DNA of 64,000 nucleotides from JAKPAM01 sp047601745 (GTDB lineage: Bacteria > Pseudomonadota > Gammaproteobacteria > Burkholderiales > Burkholderiaceae_E): NCBI GenBank assembly GCA_047601745.1, contig JASGIS010000001.1, positions 3,162,001 through 3,226,000 of the forward strand. Reading direction: 5' to 3'. The notes under the pieces are model-generated. The model was not told the DNA's origin. It did no database searches and saw nothing but the letters and a program-made list of their open reading frames with translations. Made by a program: the position numbers and the translations under genes. Within the stretch, counting starts at the first letter, position 1; each line of letters starts with the position of its first letter. Positions 62,143 through 64,000 of this stretch are shown piece by piece.

Positions 62143-63534
62143 TTAGTGCGGCTCGGGCCAGGCGGCCTGCGGGCCGCGCGCCTGTTCGTAGAAGTAGGAC
62201 ATTTGCAGCACGCCCAGGTCGTCGAAGCGGCGCCCGATGATCTGCAGCCCGATCGGCAGGCCGGACGCCGACTGGCCGCAACGGATGGCCGCCGCCGGTT
62301 GACCCGACTGGTTGAACAGCGAGGTGAAATACGCGTCCCGCCCCGGATGCGCCAGATCGCTGCGAATGGCGTCGGCGGCGAACGGCAGCATCGGCGAGAC
62401 CGGCGCGAGCACGAAGTCGAAAGGCCGGGTGGCCGCCGCGGTCGCACCGCCCAGCGCCTGCATGCGCGTGAACGCGCGAAATACGTCCTCGGGCCCCAGG
62501 CCGTCGGCCGCCCGCGCGGTGGCGTGGACGAAAGCCGCGGCGCGGGCCGCGCGCTCGGCCGGCATCGACGCCAGTTCGACGCGGCAGCGCATGCTGAAGA
62601 AGTGGCGCAGGCCCAGCCGCATCTCGTCGTTGGTCCAGTCGCGAAGCGGCTCGACGATGGCGCCCGCCGCCTCGAAGACGCGCGCCGCCGCCTGCACGGC
62701 CGCCAGCACCTCGGCATCGATCGACCAGGGCTGGCCTGCCGCCTCGGTCCACAGGCCGATGCGCAGGCCGCGCACGCTGCGTTCGAGCTGCTGCCAGGCG
62801 ATGTCCTGCGGCGGCAGGCTCAGGTAGTCGCGCGCGTCGGGGCGCGACACCACCTGCATCAGCAGCGCCGCGTCGGCGACGGTGCGGGTCATCGGACCGA
62901 TCACGCGCGCCGGCGCCGGCGGGTCGACCGGAATGCGGCCCTGGCTGGGCTTGAGCCCGAACACGCCGCAGAAGTTGGCCGGGATGCGTACCGAACCGCC
63001 GATGTCCGTGCCCATATGAAGCGGCCCGTAGCCGGCCGCCGCGGCGGCGCCGGCCCCCGAACTGGAGCCGCCGGGGTTCAGCGCGGTGTTCCACGGGTTG
63101 CGCGTCAGCGCGTGGAAGCTGGACGGCGCCGCGCCGAGCAGGCCGAAGTCCGGCATCGTCGTCTTGGTGACGATCACGGCGCCGGCCTCGCGCACGCGCG
63201 CCGCAGCCGGCGCGTCGTGCTCGGCGGGCCTGAGTTCGGTGCTCGCGGTGCCCAGCGGCACCGGCGTGCCGCGCGTGGCGATGTTCTCCTTCAGCGTGAT
63301 CGGCACGCCGTCCAGATCGCCCTGCGGCTTGCCGCGCGCCCAGCGGCGCTCGGATGCGGCAGCCGCGTCCAGCGCGGCCTCGGCGTCCAGCCCATAAGTG
63401 GCATGGATCCGGGGCTCCCATGCGTCGATGCGCGCGAGCATGGCGCGCACGACCTCGACCGGCGACAGATCGCGCGTGCGGTAGCACGCGAGCAGCTCGG
63501 TGGCGGGAAGCTCGAACAGGCGTGAAACGGACAT
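62143..63534 (-). CDS. Amidase (amidase-signature family)
   Basis: A 463-residue amidase-signature hydrolase, with the Ser-cisSer-Lys triad in VPITLKENIATRG (lysine), NPGGSSSGAGAAAA (first serine) and MGTDIGGSVRIPANFCG (nucleophile). The start at 63534 is chosen from the family N-terminus; the frame goes on to 63672. It hydrolyses an amide to acid and ammonia. It is convergent with the dehydrogenase and follows a carbon-nitrogen hydrolase gene. Confidence 0.92.
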   Translation of the reverse strand: MSVSRLFELPATELLACYRTRDLSPVEVVRAMLARIDAWEPRIHATYGLDAEAALDAAAASERRWARGKPQGDLDGVPITLKENIATRGTPVPLGTASTELRPAEHDAPAAARVREAGAVIVTKTTMPDFGLLGAAPSSFHALTRNPWNTALNPGGSSSGAGAAAAAGYGPLHMGTDIGGSVRIPANFCGVFGLKPSQGRIPVDPPAPARVIGPMTRTVADAALLMQVVSRPDARDYLSLPPQDIAWQQLERSVRGLRIGLWTEAAGQPWSIDAEVLAAVQAAARVFEAAGAIVEPLRDWTNDEMRLGLRHFFSMRCRVELASMPAERAARAAAFVHATARAADGLGPEDVFRAFTRMQALGGATAAATRPFDFVLAPVSPMLPFAADAIRSDLAHPGRDAYFTSLFNQSGQPAAAIRCGQSASGLPIGLQIIGRRFDDLGVLQMSYFYEQARGPQAAWPEPH

Positions 63535-63750
63535 CGGCGTTCCTTGGCGGGAGTCTCCTGACGTCCAGGATATCGGCTGCCCGGCGCGCGGCTCGTCTGT
63601 TTGCGACGCCGTCGAGGTAGGAATCGGACACGCACCGCCGGACGGGCCGCGGGTCGATCGCGAGGCGAGCACGGCGACCGGACACGCATCGTCGAAAATC
63701 GCGTCGCGGCCGCGTTCGGCGGGGAGGCGAAGCGCGTTGCCGTGCGGGCG

Positions 63751-64000
63751 TCAGCAGGTATCGGCCGGAACGTCGAGGTCGCCCAGCGGCGCCCCCACGC
63801 CGGTGCGATCGACGATCAGGCCGTAGTGTTCGGTGCGGCGATGCCTGGCGAAATCGAAGACGCCCTGCCGATAGGCGTCGCCGCGGGCGAGGTCCGCATT
63901 GACGAAGAGGACCTCGTCGCCATCGCTTTGCGACTGCGCGACGATCTCGCCGGTGGGGCTGACGATCGCGGAGCCGCCGAGCAGATGGAAGCCGTCTTCC
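63751..64000 (-). CDS. Carbon-nitrogen hydrolase (nitrilase superfamily), C-terminal part
   Basis: The last 83 residues of a gene that continues beyond the window. GGSAIVSPTGEIVAQSQSDG and LFVNADLARGDAYRQG are typical of the C-terminal strands of nitrilase-superfamily amidases such as N-carbamoyl amino acid hydrolases, ending HYGLIVDRT. The catalytic residues lie upstream. Its place beside an amidase and a peptide-type importer suggests catabolism of amide nitrogen. Confidence 0.8.
   Translation of the reverse strand, partial: EDGFHLLGGSAIVSPTGEIVAQSQSDGDEVLFVNADLARGDAYRQGVFDFARHRRTEHYGLIVDRTGVGAPLGDLDVPADTC

Overview
This is a 64 kb stretch of a GC-rich bacterial chromosome. The flank genes (thiC, thiD, uppP, a PQQ alcohol dehydrogenase, trmB, a GGDEF/EAL protein, a phospholipase D lipoprotein) and the relics of ICEclc/PAGI-2-type conjugative elements suggest a betaproteobacterium, probably Burkholderiales. 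That placement is inferred from gene content and style, not from a search.

Layout. 1-10.7 kb is a dense housekeeping block: the end of thiC, a YkgJ-like cysteine-cluster gene, thiD and uppP in one overlapping run; a periplasmic quinohaemoprotein dehydrogenase behind a perfect 17-bp palindrome; then trmB, a diguanylate cyclase and a ClsC-like lipoprotein on the minus strand. A tRNA-Gly(CCC) gene lies at 10664-10737.

10.7-52.3 kb looks like an old, heavily eroded integrated element. It starts at the 3' end of tRNA-Gly and ends at 52270-52296, where 27 bases match that tRNA 3' end at 23 positions, all four differences being transitions. Inside are pieces of a MobH-type TraI relaxase (two separate fragments), a TraG fragment, an intact DUF3742 gene, the N-terminal arm domain of a tyrosine integrase, a serine-recombinase tail and an IS256-family transposase tail. 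Among the relics sit intact cargo genes: a Phd/PIN toxin-antitoxin pair, an MgtA-type Mg2+ ATPase followed by a FixL/FixJ-like two-component pair, an Rpn nuclease, a FecI-FecR-FecA iron/siderophore set with tonB, a DJ-1/AraC regulator with an isochorismatase and a Nudix hydrolase, a tightly coupled export operon (methyltransferase, ceramidase-like pseudogene, Tat esterase, 37-aa ORF, DUF3500 lipoprotein, HupE/UreJ membrane protein) under a divergent TetR, and two further TetR/oxidoreductase pairs. Broken pieces of RND efflux genes, HipA kinases, AbiEii, exbB and a metal-sensing repressor show repeated deletion.

The most striking gene is at 43940-48307. It encodes a 1455-residue protein with an N-terminal TIR domain that keeps the NADase glutamate position, a complete NB-ARC nucleotide switch (P-loop, Walker B, GLPL-like and MHD-like motifs) and about 950 residues of alpha-helical repeat. 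This is the architecture of plant-type TIR-NLR immune receptors, and a phage-defence role is likely.

52.3-64 kb holds a bestrophin-type channel, a PadR-controlled DHA2 drug exporter with a 34-bp operator over the regulator's start codon, and a catabolic block: a complete dipeptide/opine-type ABC importer, an iron-containing alcohol dehydrogenase, an amidase and the end of a carbon-nitrogen hydrolase. The last group probably imports and degrades amide- or peptide-like nitrogen compounds.
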